Positions 50,551 to 60,904 of a stretch of 64,000 bases of DNA are shown here, in pieces. The notes below the pieces were generated by a model, which saw only the letters and a list, made by a program, of their open reading frames with translations, did no database searches and was not told the origin of the DNA. The stretch is from Pigmentiphaga litoralis. Its GTDB lineage: Bacteria; Pseudomonadota; Gammaproteobacteria; Burkholderiales; Burkholderiaceae_B. How positions within the stretch are numbered: the stretch's first letter is position 1; every line of letters starts with the position of its first letter. Location: contig NZ_JACCBP010000001.1 of assembly GCF_013408655.1 (NCBI RefSeq), positions 1,550,001 through 1,614,000 on the forward strand, written 5' to 3'. The position numbers were made by a program, and so were the translations under genes.

Positions 50551-52440
50551 TCAGGCGACGCTTGCCTCGAAGCGCGGGACGGCGGAGAGCAATTTGCGGG
50601 TGTAGTCGTGGCGGGCGTCGCGCAGGACCTGCTCGGCGGAGCCGGCTTCGACGATGCGGCCGCCCTGCATCACGGCGATGTCGTCGGCCAGGTATTCGAC
50701 CACGCCAAAGTTATGCGTGATGAACAGGTAGGCCATGCCCAGTTCGGCCTGCAGATCGTGCAGCAGATTCAGGATCTGGGCCTGGACCGACACGTCCAGC
50801 GCCGAGGTGGGTTCGTCGCACACCATCAATCTGGGCTCAACGGCCAGGGCGCGGGCGATGGCGATCCGCTGGCGCTGGCCGCCTGAAAATTCATGCGGAT
50901 ACCGGTTGACGGCGTCTTTGCGCAGGCCGACCTGGTCGAGCAGGCGGGCGACGCGGGTCTGGCGCTCAGGCAAATCCTGTTCGGGATGCAATGACGCAAG
51001 GCCTTCGTCGAGGATGTCGCCGACGCGCATGCGCGGATTCAGGGACGCAAAGGGATCCTGGAAGATGATCTGGATGTCGCGCCGCAAGGTGCGCAGTGCG
51101 GCGGGCCGGGCGCTCAGCAGGTCGCGGCCTTCCCAGGTGGCCTGCCCGGTGATGTCGGCATTGCCATCGAGCAGGCGCAGCAATGCCTTGCCGGTGGTGG
51201 TCTTGCCACAGCCTGACTCGCCTACCAGGGCCAGGGTGCGGCCTGCGGCAAGCGAGAAGTTGATGCCGTCAACGGCTTTGACGACGCCGACGGTCCGGCG
51301 CAGCAGGCCTTTGCGGATCGGGAAGTAGACCTTCAGGTCGCGAACCACCAGCAGGGGCATGCTGGCCGAGGCTGGCATGACCAGGGGTGCGGGTTCGGGA
51401 ACGTGGACGGCGTCAACGATTTCCTTGCCGGAAGCGTCCTGCGCGGCGGAGGCTTCGATGGCGTCGATGCGTACGCACCGCACGCCGTGCTGCGCGTCGG
51501 TCCAGATCAGGGGCGGCGGCGCGGCGTCGCAGATGCTCTGGTGCGCGGGGCATCGGTCGGCAAAGCGGCAGCCGGTAAAGATCTGGTTCAACGGCGGAAC
51601 GGTGCCGGGAATGGCGGCGAGCTTTTCGCCGCGGCGGTCCATGCCGGGCAAGGCGGCGAACAACAGGCGCGCATACGGGTGACGCGGGTGGTTGAAGAAG
51701 GTGTCAGCCGGCGCGGTTTCAACGATCTGGCCGGCATACATCAGCGCGACGTGGTGGGCCATGTTGCGCACGACGCCCAGGTCGTGGGTGATGAGCAGCA
51801 TCGCCATGCCCAGTTCGCGCTGCAGGTCGCCCAGCAGGTTGAGCACCTGCGCCTGGATGGTGACATCGAGCGCGGTAGTGGGTTCGTCGGCGATCAGGAC
51901 GTCGGGTTCGGCAGCCAGCGCAATGGCGATCATGACGCGCTGTTTCTGCCCGCCTGACAGCTGGAAGGGGTAGTCGTCGATCCGCCGTTCGGGTTCGGGA
52001 ATGCCGACGCGGCGCAGCCAGTCGATGGCCTTTTCGCGCGCCGCGGAACCGCGAAGTGCGGTATGCGTATGGATGGTTTCGACGATCTGGTCGCCCACCC
52101 GCATGACGGGGTTCAGGCTGGTGGCGGGTTCCTGGAAGATGATGCCGATCTTGCCGCCGCGCACCTTGCGCATCTCGTATTCGGGCAGGCGGTTGACGTC
52201 GACATCGCGCAGGCGGGTCTGGCCGCCCACGATGCGGCCGGCGTCGGGCAACAGGCGCAGCAGGGCCAGCGCGGTCATGCTCTTGCCACAGCCGGACTCG
52301 CCCACCAGCGCGAAGGTCTTGCCTTCGGCAATCGTCAACCGCAAGGCGTCGACGGCGTGAACCAGGCCATGGTCGCTATCGAGCACCACGCTCAGGTCGT
52401 TCACATCCAGCAAGGGGGAATCTTGGATCATGGCGTTCAT
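50551..52440 (-). CDS. Oligopeptide ABC transporter, fused double ATPase (YejF-like)
   Basis: A 629-residue protein with two complete ATP-binding domains. Domain 1 has Walker [10 protein letters not shown] near residue 46, signature LSGGQKQR and Walker [14 protein letters not shown]. Domain 2 has [13 protein letters not shown] near 397, FSGGQRQR and [13 protein letters not shown]. Between them lies the oligopeptide-type linker with [10 protein letters not shown] (iron-sulfur-like Cys motif of Dpp/Opp ATPases). It powers peptide uptake for the permease pair next door. The ATG at 52440 overlaps the preceding stop (ATGA). Confidence 0.95.
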   Translation of the reverse strand: MNAMIQDSPLLDVNDLSVVLDSDHGLVHAVDALRLTIAEGKTFALVGESGCGKSMTALALLRLLPDAGRIVGGQTRLRDVDVNRLPEYEMRKVRGGKIGIIFQEPATSLNPVMRVGDQIVETIHTHTALRGSAAREKAIDWLRRVGIPEPERRIDDYPFQLSGGQKQRVMIAIALAAEPDVLIADEPTTALDVTIQAQVLNLLGDLQRELGMAMLLITHDLGVVRNMAHHVALMYAGQIVETAPADTFFNHPRHPYARLLFAALPGMDRRGEKLAAIPGTVPPLNQIFTGCRFADRCPAHQSICDAAPPPLIWTDAQHGVRCVRIDAIEASAAQDASGKEIVDAVHVPEPAPLVMPASASMPLLVVRDLKVYFPIRKGLLRRTVGVVKAVDGINFSLAAGRTLALVGESGCGKTTTGKALLRLLDGNADITGQATWEGRDLLSARPAALRTLRRDIQIIFQDPFASLNPRMRVGDILDEGLASLHPEQDLPERQTRVARLLDQVGLRKDAVNRYPHEFSGGQRQRIAIARALAVEPRLMVCDEPTSALDVSVQAQILNLLHDLQAELGMAYLFITHNFGVVEYLADDIAVMQGGRIVEAGSAEQVLRDARHDYTRKLLSAVPRFEASVA

Positions 52441-53906
52441 GGGCGGACCGTCCGGGTGACGCGCTTGCGAGCCCACGAGGGGCGGAAGGCGCGCGCGCGG
52501 GGATCGAAGGCTTCCCGGACGGCATCCGCAAACAGGTTGGCCGACAGCACAAGTGCCAGCATGAAGACGAAGGCGGACAGCAGGTTCCACCAGATCATGG
52601 GGTCACGCGACATTTCCAGCCGCGCGAGGTTGATCATCGACCCGAACGAATTCATGGACGGATCGACACCCACCCCCAGGTAGGACAGGACGGCCTCGTA
52701 CAGCACCAGGGTGGAAAATTCCAGGACGACGGTAATCAGCACGATGTGCATCACGTTGGGCAGCAGGTGCCGGATCATGATGCGCGCGTTGGATACGCCA
52801 AAGGCCCGCGCGGCCTGCACATAATCCAGCTCGCGCAGCTTGAGTGTCTCGGCCCGCAGCAGCCGGCACAGCCCTGCCCAGCCCGTCACGCCCAGGATAA
52901 TGCAGAGCAGAAACAGACGCAGGTCGGCGCGTTCGGCCCCGGTGGCGAACATCTCGGGATTGTTGTCGATGAAGACCTGCACCATCAGCACGCAGGCCGC
53001 GATCAGCAGCACGCCGGGAATGGAGGTGAGCGTGGTGTAGACGTACTGGATCAGGTCGTCGACCCAGCCCTTGAAGTAGCCCGCCATGATGCCCAGCGAC
53101 AGGGCCAGCGGCAGGGTTGCCAGGGTGGTCAGGCTGCCGATGATCAGTGCCGTCCGGAAGCTCTTGATGGTCTGCACCAGCACGTCGTTCCCGGTGCTGT
53201 CGGTGCCCATGACGTGATAGCCGGTGGACAGCGACGCCGCCACGCCGGTCAGCAGACACAGGACCCCGAAGGTGATCATCATGGCGCGCCACGGCACCGG
53301 CGTGCGGCGTTCGGCGATGGCGTCCCACGTGGCCCGCGGCGTCAGGCCCCGCACATGCGAGATGGCCGCGCCGACCAGCAGGCACGCCACAAAGGCCACC
53401 AACGCGCCGCCGACGAGCCCCGTCAGGCCACGCCGGAGCACGTCGCCCAGCCACTGCGCGTCCGGATCTTTCAGGTGCGCGCCGCCAAAACGAAGCCGCG
53501 GAAAGTCGCGCACCGGCTGGCCGTTGACCAGCACCGATTCCTTGTTGAACTGGCGCACGGCCAGCGGCGCGGAGTAGGTCTTTTCGCGTCCGGCCACCGG
53601 TTTTTCAAGCAGCGCGTCGAGCACGGACTTGGTCACCGGCGCATAGGCGCGCGCCGACGTGCCGCCCTTGGCGCCTTCCACCTTGACGGCTTCAAGCAGC
53701 GGGCGATAGTGCAGCGAGTCCAGCACGCCGATCAGCACGAACGCGCCCAGCACAACCGCCGCGCACATGGCGGGCGTATCTTGCGCCACCCTGCCCCACG
53801 TGGCGCGCAGATTGGGCGACCGATAGGCGCGCCACGCGTAAAAGGCCACTGCCACCAGCAGCAGGAACAGGGCGATGTCGGTCCACAGCAGAACGATCTT
53901 GGGCAT
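52437..53906 (-). CDS. Oligopeptide ABC transporter permease (YejE/OppC-like)
   Basis: A 489-residue inner-membrane permease. About 6-8 membrane helices with the EAA-type ABC loop near residue 385 (EYVQAARAFG-like ELDYVQAARAFGVSNARIMI). The N-terminal 200 residues include a soluble part (about residues 85-150), longer than typical OppC. It works with the YejB-like partner at 53912 and the double ATPase. The start ATG at 53906 is 5 bases after the partner's stop. Confidence 0.92.
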   Translation of the reverse strand: MPKIVLLWTDIALFLLLVAVAFYAWRAYRSPNLRATWGRVAQDTPAMCAAVVLGAFVLIGVLDSLHYRPLLEAVKVEGAKGGTSARAYAPVTKSVLDALLEKPVAGREKTYSAPLAVRQFNKESVLVNGQPVRDFPRLRFGGAHLKDPDAQWLGDVLRRGLTGLVGGALVAFVACLLVGAAISHVRGLTPRATWDAIAERRTPVPWRAMMITFGVLCLLTGVAASLSTGYHVMGTDSTGNDVLVQTIKSFRTALIIGSLTTLATLPLALSLGIMAGYFKGWVDDLIQYVYTTLTSIPGVLLIAACVLMVQVFIDNNPEMFATGAERADLRLFLLCIILGVTGWAGLCRLLRAETLKLRELDYVQAARAFGVSNARIMIRHLLPNVMHIVLITVVLEFSTLVLYEAVLSYLGVGVDPSMNSFGSMINLARLEMSRDPMIWWNLLSAFVFMLALVLSANLFADAVREAFDPRARAFRPSWARKRVTRTVRP

Positions 53907-53911
53907 GCCGT

Positions 53912-54889
53912 TTACTCGAACCGCACGCGGGGGTCCGCGAGCGTGTAGGAAATATCGGCAAGGATCAGGCCGATGATGTAAAGGACCGAACCGATGAACA
54001 CCATGGCCCGGACGATGGCAAAGTCCTGTGCGTTGATCGCGTCCATCGTGAAGCTGCCCAGGCCCGGAATGCCGAAGAAAGACTCGGCGATCAGGCTGCC
54101 CATGAACAGCAGCGGGATGGTCGCGATAGTGCTGGTCAGGATGGGCAGCATGGCGTTGCGCAGCACATGGTGGAACAGCACCAGCCGTTCCGACAGGCCC
54201 TTGGCGCGCGCCGTGCGCACGTAGTCCTTGCCGACTTCTTCAAGGAACAAGGCGCGATAGAAGCGGGCTTCCGGTCCCAGCCGTGCGATCAAGGCGACCA
54301 GCACGGGCAAGGCCAAAAAGCGCAAGGCGTCCAGCCCCGCCGCATAGCCCGACAGGGGCACCAGCCGCAGCGTTTTGGAAAACAGGAACTGCCCCGCAAT
54401 GATGTAGAACAATGACGAGATGGACAGCATGGCCACGCACAGCACCACGCCCCAGAAGTCCAGATAGGTCCCCCTGAAGAACACCAGCATCAAGGAAAAC
54501 GCCACGCTGGCGATCAAGCCCAATATGAAGGTCGGCAAGGCCAGCGCCAGGCTGGGCCCGGCGCGTTGCCGGACTTCGTGGCCGATATCGCGCCCGGCAT
54601 CGGACGCGCCAAAGTCCAGCGCGAACAGCTTGACCGACCGTTCGAAAAAGATGGTGTCGGTCACCTTCTTGACGCCGTCGGCCTGGCGGTTGATCAGCAT
54701 CGGCTTGTCGTAGCCGCGCTCGACCTTCCACTTTTCGATGGCATCGGCGCTGACCCGGCGACCGCCGATCGACAGCCGCGCCATGTCATCGGGTGTGTTC
54801 ACCGCAAAGAACAAAAGAAAGGTGAACAGGTTGACGCCGACCAGGATCAGCGCCCCGTACAGCACACGGCGAATGATGTACGCGGTCAT
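53912..54889 (-). CDS. Oligopeptide ABC transporter permease (YejB/OppB-like)
   Basis: A 325-residue permease. First helix in YIIRRVLYGALILVGVNLFT, about six membrane helices, and the EAA loop in EVGKDYVRTARAKGLSERLV near residue 220. The large periplasmic loop (about residues 30-95) is typical of OppB. Its ATG overlaps the stop of the upstream substrate-binding protein gene (ATGA at 54886-54889), so translation is coupled. Confidence 0.94.
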   Translation of the reverse strand: MTAYIIRRVLYGALILVGVNLFTFLLFFAVNTPDDMARLSIGGRRVSADAIEKWKVERGYDKPMLINRQADGVKKVTDTIFFERSVKLFALDFGASDAGRDIGHEVRQRAGPSLALALPTFILGLIASVAFSLMLVFFRGTYLDFWGVVLCVAMLSISSLFYIIAGQFLFSKTLRLVPLSGYAAGLDALRFLALPVLVALIARLGPEARFYRALFLEEVGKDYVRTARAKGLSERLVLFHHVLRNAMLPILTSTIATIPLLFMGSLIAESFFGIPGLGSFTMDAINAQDFAIVRAMVFIGSVLYIIGLILADISYTLADPRVRFE

Positions 54890-57189
54890 GGCTGGCCCTC
54901 CTCGCCCGTGTGCAGCGCGGTGGCGCCTTCACGCCGCCGCAGCATGCGCACGGCTGGCACGATCATCAGGGCCAGCACGGCCACCACCAGGATCAGCGGC
55001 CACCATACCGGCCGGTTCCATTCGTCGATCTTGCGCGCACGCAGCACCGGATCGAGCTTCATGTATTGAAGGTTGTTGCGGATCATCTGGGTCGGCTTCC
55101 CGTTCCCCACCCACTGGTGGTAGGCGCCGCCCGACTTCGGAAAGTAGCCGAACATCCAGGGTGCGTCCTGCTGCACGATGGCGGTCATGCGTTCGATGAT
55201 CTTCTCCTTTTCCGGACCATCGTCCAGGAACTTCATCTGCTCGAAAAGCTTGTCGAATTCGGGGTTGGCGTAGTTGGACGCGTTTTCGCCGCCCGACGTG
55301 GCCTTGCCATTGGGCCCATAGAGCAGGAACAGGAAGTTTTCGGCATCGGGATAGTCCGCGTTCCAGCCCCACAGGTAGATCTGGGCCACCCCGCGCAGCA
55401 TCTTGTCCTGGAAACGGTTGTAGTCGGTGGTGCGGATTTCGAGCTGGATGCCCAGCTTGGCGTATTGGCGCACCATCCAGTCGAACTGCGATCGCGCGGC
55501 CGGCGACACACCGCCCATCGCGTCATAGTTCAGGACCAGGGGCTGCCCGGTGACGGCATTGCGGCCGGCCGGATAGCCTGCCTCGGCAAGCAGCTGTTTG
55601 GCCACATCCAGCGATTTGCGCTTGACGCTGCTGCCGTCGATGTCATACACGACAGGATTGGCGCCCGCGGGCACGTCGCGATAGCCGAGCAGCCCCGGCG
55701 GCAACGGGCCATGCGCGACCTGCGCCTGGCTGTTTTCAAAGATGGTAACGTACTCTTCCCAGTCCACGGCAATGCTGATGGCCTGGCGCAGCTTGCGGTT
55801 GCGTTCCTGCTGCTCGGGCGTCTCGCCCTTCCCCACCACCGGATCTTTCCAGTTGAAGCCCATATACCAGTTCTGGGTTTCGACCGTGGTCGGCAGCCGG
55901 ATAGCGCGGTCCGCGAACAGCGCCGCCTTTTCCTTGGAATCGCCGATCGCCACCAGATAGGCCACGCCGTATTCGCCGCGATCCGCTTGCGGCACATCGT
56001 AGTAGCCCTGCATGAACTTGCCCTGCAGCGGCACCCCTTCCTTTTCGATGTTGAAGACAATGCGGTCGATGAACGGCGTGGGCTTGCCGCAATCGGCCAG
56101 CAGCCCTTGCGCGCGGTCTTCGTCCGACCCGTCGCAGGGATACGGCTCGCCCCGGTAATTGGGATTGCGAGACAGCACGTGCCGCCGGTTTTCCTTGTAT
56201 TCCGTCAGCATGTACGGGCCGGTGCCAACCGGCCAGTAATTCAACGTCAGGTTCTTGGCCGCCATGCCGGGCTGGTTGTAGAACTGGTCCGCTTCCCAGG
56301 GGATCGGCGAAAAGAAGGTCATCGCCAGCCAGTACTTGAACTGCGGATACTTGCCCTTGATGCGGATGCGCAGGGTATGCGGGTCCAGCGCCTCGGCGCC
56401 TTCGAACGCGTACTGGCGCAGGTCCAGCCACGGCAGGTCGCGGTTGGTGGGGTCCAGGCCCTTGCGCATCTCCTTGTCGATCACGCGCAGGCGATCGCCA
56501 TACTCTTTCAGGCCGACGATGTAGTCGGTCATGTGCGCATAGATCGGCGACGTGACGCGGGTCGTGGCCAGCCGCCGGATGGCATAGACATAATCGTCCG
56601 CTGTCATTTCGCGCGTGCCGGTCTGGGGAAAGTCCGGGACGCCGTACTTGTCTTCGAGGTCGGCGGCGGTCAGATGCCGATAGACATCCTTGCCCTGCGC
56701 GTCGACGGCAAAGGCCGGATGCGGCTGGAAGCGGATGCCCGGCTTGATCGGAATGTCATACACGCTTTGCGCGACCTGATCGCCGGGCACGTCGGCCGGC
56801 AGCGGCTTGCCCTGGGCATCGAGGTAGGTGGGCTCGACGACCTCGCGCGCGGCGCGCGGGGTCAGCTGGTACGGCCGCTTCAGGTAGTGGTAGCCGTAAA
56901 GCGTTTCGTAGATGTTGTAGGTATAGGGCGTCTCGTCGACCGAATACGAACTGGTGGGATCGAGGTACTTGGGAGAGCGCTGCGTGAATGCGGTGTACAT
57001 CGCATTCTCGCGCTGGGCGTCGGCGGTGTAGGGGCTGTTGAGCGGGGTTCGCTCGTCGGGGTCGCCCGATGAACAGGCCACCCCGGCGACAGCGACAGCA
57101 GCCAGGCTAGCCACCAGGACAAGGCGTCGTATGCCGGACCACGCCCCACGAGCGTTCGTTGTTGCACCACAAGCGCGCGTCAAGCGCAT
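54886..57189 (-). CDS. Oligopeptide ABC transporter substrate-binding lipoprotein (family 5)
   Basis: A 767-residue solute-binding protein, long for family 5 (usually 500-650). The signal ends at a lipobox (VAGVAC, Cys39). Type-5 features: YTAFTQRSPKYLDPTSSYSV, then YWPVGTGPYMLTEYKENRRH and VYDIDGSS. An extra C-terminal membrane helix lies at about 736-754 (LILVVAVLALMIVPAV) before a basic tail. So the protein is held both by lipid and by a helix. ATG at 57189 with a GGAGAGGG site. It starts the four-gene operon. Confidence 0.92.
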   Translation of the reverse strand: MRLTRACGATTNARGAWSGIRRLVLVASLAAVAVAGVACSSGDPDERTPLNSPYTADAQRENAMYTAFTQRSPKYLDPTSSYSVDETPYTYNIYETLYGYHYLKRPYQLTPRAAREVVEPTYLDAQGKPLPADVPGDQVAQSVYDIPIKPGIRFQPHPAFAVDAQGKDVYRHLTAADLEDKYGVPDFPQTGTREMTADDYVYAIRRLATTRVTSPIYAHMTDYIVGLKEYGDRLRVIDKEMRKGLDPTNRDLPWLDLRQYAFEGAEALDPHTLRIRIKGKYPQFKYWLAMTFFSPIPWEADQFYNQPGMAAKNLTLNYWPVGTGPYMLTEYKENRRHVLSRNPNYRGEPYPCDGSDEDRAQGLLADCGKPTPFIDRIVFNIEKEGVPLQGKFMQGYYDVPQADRGEYGVAYLVAIGDSKEKAALFADRAIRLPTTVETQNWYMGFNWKDPVVGKGETPEQQERNRKLRQAISIAVDWEEYVTIFENSQAQVAHGPLPPGLLGYRDVPAGANPVVYDIDGSSVKRKSLDVAKQLLAEAGYPAGRNAVTGQPLVLNYDAMGGVSPAARSQFDWMVRQYAKLGIQLEIRTTDYNRFQDKMLRGVAQIYLWGWNADYPDAENFLFLLYGPNGKATSGGENASNYANPEFDKLFEQMKFLDDGPEKEKIIERMTAIVQQDAPWMFGYFPKSGGAYHQWVGNGKPTQMIRNNLQYMKLDPVLRARKIDEWNRPVWWPLILVVAVLALMIVPAVRMLRRREGATALHTGEEGQP

Positions 57190-57257
57190 CGACCCTCTCC
57201 CCGTGTGAGCTGAGGGGAAGAATAGCAAAATCCGGGCCGATGACGCGGCTGTTTGCC

Positions 57258-57989
57258 TCAGAACGAGTAGGTCACGCCGACCACGGTCACGATCGGGTTG
57301 AGCCGGGTCTTGGTTTCGCTCGCGATCACGGCGCCGGTCGGCAGCGTGGTCTTGAGGTTGATCGTGGTCCGCAGCGGCAGATAGGACATCGACACACCCA
57401 CGCCCCAGCGGTCGGTGATCTTGTAGCCGGCACCGATGTTGAAGACCGGAACGAACTTGCTGTCGATGTCGGCTTCGGTGCGGCCCGCCGTGGTGGCGCC
57501 GCCTGTATAGCGGCTGGACAGCACGCCCTGGAAACGGTCCGTCAGGGTCACGTTGCCGTACCAGACGCGGCTGATGCCCAGGCCAACGAATGGCCGCAGG
57601 CGTTGCGATGGTTCACCGAAGTGATAACGCAGCAGCACCGACGGACTGTATTGCTTGGCCGACCCCAATTCGCCCACTGGCTCGAGCGCCTTGGCGCCTT
57701 GCAAGTGATAGCGCGGCGGAATGCCGAACACGGCTTCGACCGCGACCTGATTGGTGATGAAGTATTCGACCGTCAGACCCAGCGTGTTGGCATTGCCGAC
57801 GCTGGACCCGGTATTCGGGACTTCGCCCGCGATTGCCGAAGGTGACGTGATACGCAGCGGCTCGCCTTTTTCCTGCGGGCTGAGCCTGTACCAACCTGCC
57901 CCCAAAACAATGGATCCGGCCTGATCTGCATATGCCGACGCCCCCGCCAGCATCATTGCCGCGCCCATTATCCCAGTCAGTACTTTCAT
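57258..57989 (-). CDS. ompW: OmpW family outer membrane protein
   Basis: A 243-residue small beta-barrel porin. The signal peptide spans about residues 1-21 (cleavage after SAYA). Eight alternating strands follow, ending in the outer-membrane signature Phe in VVGVTYSF. Family marks: GLTVEYFITNQVAVEAVFGI, then LLRYHFG and FVGLGISRVWY. It forms a narrow channel for small hydrophobic molecules. Monocistronic, with its own promoter region upstream (57990-58111). Confidence 0.9.
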   Translation of the reverse strand: MKVLTGIMGAAMMLAGASAYADQAGSIVLGAGWYRLSPQEKGEPLRITSPSAIAGEVPNTGSSVGNANTLGLTVEYFITNQVAVEAVFGIPPRYHLQGAKALEPVGELGSAKQYSPSVLLRYHFGEPSQRLRPFVGLGISRVWYGNVTLTDRFQGVLSSRYTGGATTAGRTEADIDSKFVPVFNIGAGYKITDRWGVGVSMSYLPLRTTINLKTTLPTGAVIASETKTRLNPIVTVVGVTYSF

Positions 57990-58111
57990 GGTGGTCCTTG
58001 ATCACGAAGATGGCGACTTCGGACACGCCAGGACAGGTCGTACCACGAAGCTCGTAGGACCGTTTTACTCCAAATGGCTTAAACAAGGACTAGTGCGATC
58101 CCTTACTAACC

Positions 58112-58696
58112 TCAGCTTGCGCGTATGCCGTTGTTTTCCGAGGAATCGGCCCTTGACGCTTCCGGGTCGAGCCAGTTACGCAGCACCTTGGAAACGAGCG
58201 GGATCAGCCCGAAGACCATGACCGGCGTCAGCAGCGCGGTACTGACCAGGACGCGCCAGAAGAGCGGCAAGGCGCCCAGCGGTTCGGCCAGGAAAATGGC
58301 GAAGATCAGCGACACTGGAAAGTAGCCAATCCAGATCGTGATTGCCTGCTTCCAGCGCGGTGGCCGCTGGCCGGCGCCGAACCAGGTTTCCAGTCCCATG
58401 GCGCGGCGCACGCGGCTGGTCCGCACCAGGCCTTCGCCGCGCCGCAGCCAGGCCTGGCGTTCCGGCGAATTGGCCCAGGCAGCAAGCTGCCGTTCGTCGG
58501 CAAACCGGTAGACCATCTGGAATTCGTTGCCCCCCGGGGGCGGCGCCAGCACGCCCGAACCCAGATACCCCGGAAACGACGCGGCCAGGTCTTCGCCTTC
58601 CTGCATCCAGGTGCGGAACTGGTCGTAGCGTTCGGGAAGGATCGTGCGGGTGACGAGCAGCGTGACGGGCGGCGTGGCCGAGGGCGGGAACGTCAT
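58112..58696 (-). CDS. Antibiotic biosynthesis monooxygenase-like protein with C-terminal membrane helices
   Basis: A 194-residue protein. The N-terminal 95 residues are a ferredoxin-like ABM domain (VTLLVTRTILPERYDQFRTW, then PGYLGSGVL and FQMVYRFADERQLAAW). The C-terminal half has two membrane helices (about 122-140 and 152-172). Such ABM-2TM proteins are widespread and uncharacterised. The ATG at 58696 fits the domain start. No operon partner. Confidence 0.8.
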   Translation of the reverse strand: MTFPPSATPPVTLLVTRTILPERYDQFRTWMQEGEDLAASFPGYLGSGVLAPPPGGNEFQMVYRFADERQLAAWANSPERQAWLRRGEGLVRTSRVRRAMGLETWFGAGQRPPRWKQAITIWIGYFPVSLIFAIFLAEPLGALPLFWRVLVSTALLTPVMVFGLIPLVSKVLRNWLDPEASRADSSENNGIRAS

Positions 58697-58903
58697 GGCG
58701 GGGGACTCCAGGGGTGGGGCGTCGGGGGCTGTGGCGCGCAGTCCGGGTAGGACGGTCCACCCAATCCGGGGTAAGGACTGGTGAATCGATTGAATCAAAA
58801 ACCCCCGCTGCTGGCAATCGCCAATTGCGTCGGATTGTTTTTGCTGCTGACGCATCCCCCCGCTACGCTGAAAATAACAACACCCCCACGCTTTCCACTG
58901 CCC

Positions 58904-59843
58904 AATGAACCTGCCCCCCTGGATCGACAAGATCCGCCAGAACGTCGCCGTCAAATTGTTCCTGGATGCCGCGGAACGGTGGTCGTCCCACCGCGCTTCC
59001 AGCAAGGGCGCCGCGTTGGCGCTGTATATGGTCTTTTCCCTGGCGCCCACCCTGCTGCTGGTGATTGCGGTGGCCGGTTTCTTTTTTGGCGACGAGGCGG
59101 TGCGCTCGCAGCTGGTCAACGAAATGCGGGGATTGCTGGGCACGGAGGGAGCCGAAGTCATCCAGACGGTACTGGCCAGCGCCAAGCATTCGGACAACGG
59201 CCTGATCGCCGCGATGATCTCGGCTGGCCTGCTGATATTTTCTTCAACGACCGCCTTCAATGAATTGAAGGAAAGCCTGGATGAACTGTGGGATGTGGAA
59301 CCGGGCCGCAAATCAGGCGCCTGGGGACTGATGCGCACCCGCGTGCTGTCGTTCGGCCTGGTGCTCGTGCTGGCGCTGTTCCTGTTGATGTCGCTGGTGG
59401 TGGATGCGGGCCTGGCGGCCTTGCAGAATTACTGGGGCGATATGTGGCTGGGGTCGGCCTACGCCGTGACGGCGCGCGTGATTTCGAATGTCTTTGCGTT
59501 CGGGGTCGTGGTGACGCTGTTTTCGGTGGTATTCAAAATGCTGCCGAGTACCCGTATTGCCTGGTCCGATGTGATTTCCGGCGCGTTGGTCACAGCCGCG
59601 CTGTTTACCGTCGGCAAGGTGCTGATCGGTATCTATCTGGGTCAGGGATCGATCGCGTCGTCATATGGCGCGGCGGGGTCGGTCATTGCGCTGATTTTGT
59701 GGATCTATTATTCCGCCCAGATTTTCTTTTTCGGCGCCGCATTTACCCGCCAATATGCGCTGACCTTCGGCAGCAAACAGCACGAAGCGCCGGAACATCC
59801 GCCCGACCAGCGCACGCCCCCCGGGCAGCACGCGGCGACCTGA
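58904..59843 (+). CDS. YihY/BrkB family membrane protein
   Basis: A 312-residue inner-membrane protein with about six helices (residues 35-60, 100-125, 140-165, 185-210, 220-240, 250-275). Family signature: KGAALALYMVFSLAPTLLLV near 35-54, then the FNELKESLDELW loop and YGAAGSVIALILWIYYSAQI. Originally named after serum-resistance BrkB of Bordetella, which was later seen as not specific to that role. The polar C-terminal tail is 40 residues. The coding start is the ATG at 58905. Function not established. Confidence 0.92.
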
Positions 59844-59849
59844 CACCGG

Positions 59850-60755
59850 TCAGGCGGCCTTGGCGCCCTTGACCATGGTCTTCCACCGCTTGTCGAAGGC
59901 GGACACAAAGCTCATGCCGGCCCGCGAGGGCGGACAGAACATGCTGTGGACGATCTGCACCTTGACCTTGGCCGCAACCTTGTAGGGCTTCACGACGAGG
60001 CCCGGAAAGGCATCGCCCGCCACTGTCAGGGCATCCACCACCGCCACCCCCGTCCCAGCGGACGCAAACCAGCAGGCGCTGTGGCTGGCGTGCACTTCGA
60101 CGCTGACGTCCAGCCGGTCCAATGCCTTTTCGTACACCTGCGCCTGGCTCAGCCCATAGAACAGCGTGTGCGGAAATTCGATCAGCTTGTGGCCGATCAG
60201 GTCGGCCGGCACGATCACCCGCTTGGCCGCCAGCGGATGGTCCGGATGCATCACGCAAACCAGCGCGCATTCATAACGCGCCAGCGTCGAGACATTCGGA
60301 TGGTCGATCGGCAGCGACGTGACGGCCAGGTCCGCGTTCTGGTCCAGCACGCTTTGGTCGAGGTCTCCGCCCACGTGGAAATCGACACGGGTCATGAGGT
60401 CGGGTTCCTGCGCCTGCAGGTCGGCGATCAGTCGGGGCAACAGGCTCACGCCCAGGCTGGGTGACGTCACGACCGACAGGCGGCGGCTGACCGGATTGGC
60501 CAGATCATGCGACAGCATGCGGATCTTTTCGACCTTCTCCCACAGGTGCGCGACTTCGGCGTACAGACGCTTGGCATCTTCGGTCGGAATCAGGCGGCCC
60601 TTGACCCGGTCGAACAGGCGCAGGCCGGTGCGTTCTTCGGCGCTGGCCAACACCTTGCTGACGGCAGGCTGCGAGACGTGCAGAAACTCGGCCGCGCGGC
60701 CGACTGCACCGGTCAGCATCACGGCTCTGAACACTTCCATCTGGCGCAAATTCAT
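59850..60755 (-). CDS. LysR family transcriptional regulator
   Basis: A 301-residue regulator. The helix-turn-helix is at about residues 2-60 (LRQMEVFRAVMLTGAVGRAA, SQPAVSKVLASAEERTGLRL). A substrate-binding effector domain covers about 90-295. The effector is unknown. It is convergent with the YihY gene (6 bases between stops) and divergent from the small gene at 60905, which it may control. Confidence 0.94.
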   Translation of the reverse strand: MNLRQMEVFRAVMLTGAVGRAAEFLHVSQPAVSKVLASAEERTGLRLFDRVKGRLIPTEDAKRLYAEVAHLWEKVEKIRMLSHDLANPVSRRLSVVTSPSLGVSLLPRLIADLQAQEPDLMTRVDFHVGGDLDQSVLDQNADLAVTSLPIDHPNVSTLARYECALVCVMHPDHPLAAKRVIVPADLIGHKLIEFPHTLFYGLSQAQVYEKALDRLDVSVEVHASHSACWFASAGTGVAVVDALTVAGDAFPGLVVKPYKVAAKVKVQIVHSMFCPPSRAGMSFVSAFDKRWKTMVKGAKAA

Positions 60756-60904
60756 GCCAACACATTCCTGCGGATAACGTTAATGCCGCTGCGCGACAAG
60801 GGATGGCAACTGCGCCGTATTCCGACACACATCGCACGGCCATGCAATAGATATCAGTGGCTAGGCAGTAGTAGCATGGATTATCGAAATCACAGGGGGA
60901 TACC

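Noticed and set aside
54910..57072. 720-codon plus-strand frame opposite the substrate-binding protein
   Set aside because: Antisense shadow; the minus strand holds a complete lipoprotein with family motifs.
58697..59338. Long N-terminal extension of the monooxygenase-like frame
   Set aside because: The extension runs antisense through the YihY gene and is not coding-like; the ABM domain starts at the ATG at 58696.
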